Assembly (NCBI GenBank): GCA_015709655.1
Contig: CP054181.1
Location: 361,262-425,261, forward strand
DNA from: Ignavibacteria bacterium
GTDB lineage: Bacteria > Bacteroidota > Ignavibacteria > Kapaibacteriales > Kapaibacteriaceae
DNA length: 64,000 nucleotides
Direction: 5' to 3'
Below the pieces are notes generated by a model. That model saw only the letters and a list, made by a program, of their open reading frames with translations, was not told the DNA's origin and made no database searches. The position numbers and the translations under genes are program-made. This document shows positions 63,795 through 64,000 of the stretch, in pieces (positions within the stretch are counted from its first letter, which is position 1; each line of letters starts with the position of its first letter).

Positions 63795-64000
63795 TTGAAC
63801 GTTACAAAGGCTGACATCGTAGATAAAATCGCTGCTCAAACCGGTTTGACCAAGTTTGAGACAAAGACTGTTGTTGACGGGTTTCTGCTGAGTATTATTG
63901 ATGCTCTTGCCGAGGGTAAGCGTATTGAATTACGAGGTTTTGGCGTTTTTTCCGTCAAAAGTCGTAAACCGCGCATGGCCCGAAACCCCAGAACCGGTGA
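63795..64000 (+). CDS. HU/IHF-family DNA-binding protein, cut by the window edge
   Basis: The first 68 codons of an HU-type histone-like protein: NVTKADIVDKIAAQTGLTKFE (N-terminal helix), KTVVDGFLLSIIDALAEGKRIELRGFGVFSVKSRK, then MARNPRTG leading into the DNA-binding arm, where the window ends. TTG 63795 has a Shine-Dalgarno and gives the normal start. An in-frame ATG at 63729 would add 22 residues not typical of HU. It bends DNA and packs the nucleoid. Confidence 0.9.
   Translation, partial: MNVTKADIVDKIAAQTGLTKFETKTVVDGFLLSIIDALAEGKRIELRGFGVFSVKSRKPRMARNPRTG

Noticed and set aside
1-64000. CRISPR arrays, insertion sequences, phage or integrase genes
   Set aside because: No regularly spaced repeats, transposase motifs or integrase-like frames were seen on either strand.

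Overview
The window is a gene-dense chromosomal segment of a Gram-negative bacterium of the Fibrobacteres-Chlorobi-Bacteroidota supergroup. Four things point there: a fused lpxC-fabZ gene inside an uppS-bamA-ompH-ompH-lpxD-lpxC/fabZ-lpxA cluster, C-terminal tails of the type IX secretion (T9SS) kind on three proteins, a GWxTD-domain protein, and promoters of the Bacteroidota form TAnnTTTG instead of TATAAT. GC content looks close to half. A Kapabacteria/Chlorobiota-like lineage is my best guess, but no rRNA is present to test it.

Layout. 1-5.4 kb: start of an exported protein running off the left edge, an LptA/OstA-like protein, then divergently hflX, a 54-residue membrane protein, recN and a SpoT-like HD protein. 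5.4-8.2 kb: a Wzz/Wza-type polysaccharide export pair. 8.3-11.1 kb: inositol monophosphatase, dapF and an M20 amidohydrolase. 11.1-16.7 kb: metallophosphoesterase, a DUF4505-thioesterase fusion, a redoxin, argS-rsfS-LytR_C and tRNA-Ser(GGA). 16.9-27.5 kb: an LD-carboxypeptidase and two giant tandem paralogues with vWA domains and T9SS tails. 27.6-33.4 kb: class I aldolase, ABC exporter, cysK and an MbnP/MbnH pair. 33.5-39.3 kb: enoyl-ACP reductase, CpeT-like protein, mutL, a Cys-rich membrane protein, GWxTD protein and ruvX. 39.3-45.2 kb: orphan histidine kinase, ispF, xseA-xseB, gpsA and plsY. 45.3-48.3 kb: a half-length ClpB and a vWA-OmpA-SPOR protein. 48.3-54.8 kb: trxB, queG, HAD, VOC, a double-OmpA protein and ychF. 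54.9-63.6 kb: the outer-membrane biogenesis operon. The right edge cuts an HU gene.

Most of the segment serves the envelope: lipid A (lpxA/C/D), outer-membrane proteins (bamA, ompH), LPS transport (LptA-like), phospholipid (plsY, gpsA), undecaprenyl phosphate (uppS), isoprenoids (ispF), peptidoglycan (dapF, LD-carboxypeptidase) and T9SS cargo.

Points that stand out: a non-palindromic octamer AAGGGGCT/AGCCCCTT that I counted 23 times by eye (about two expected), on both strands and in several reading frames; a free-standing second half of ClpB; an MbnP/MbnH pair with a T9SS tail on MbnP; a DUF4505-hotdog fusion; and TAnnTTTG elements 3-13 nt from many start codons, implying leaderless or very short-leader mRNAs. 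No CRISPR array, insertion sequence or phage gene was seen. No gene-free stretch exceeds 300 bases.
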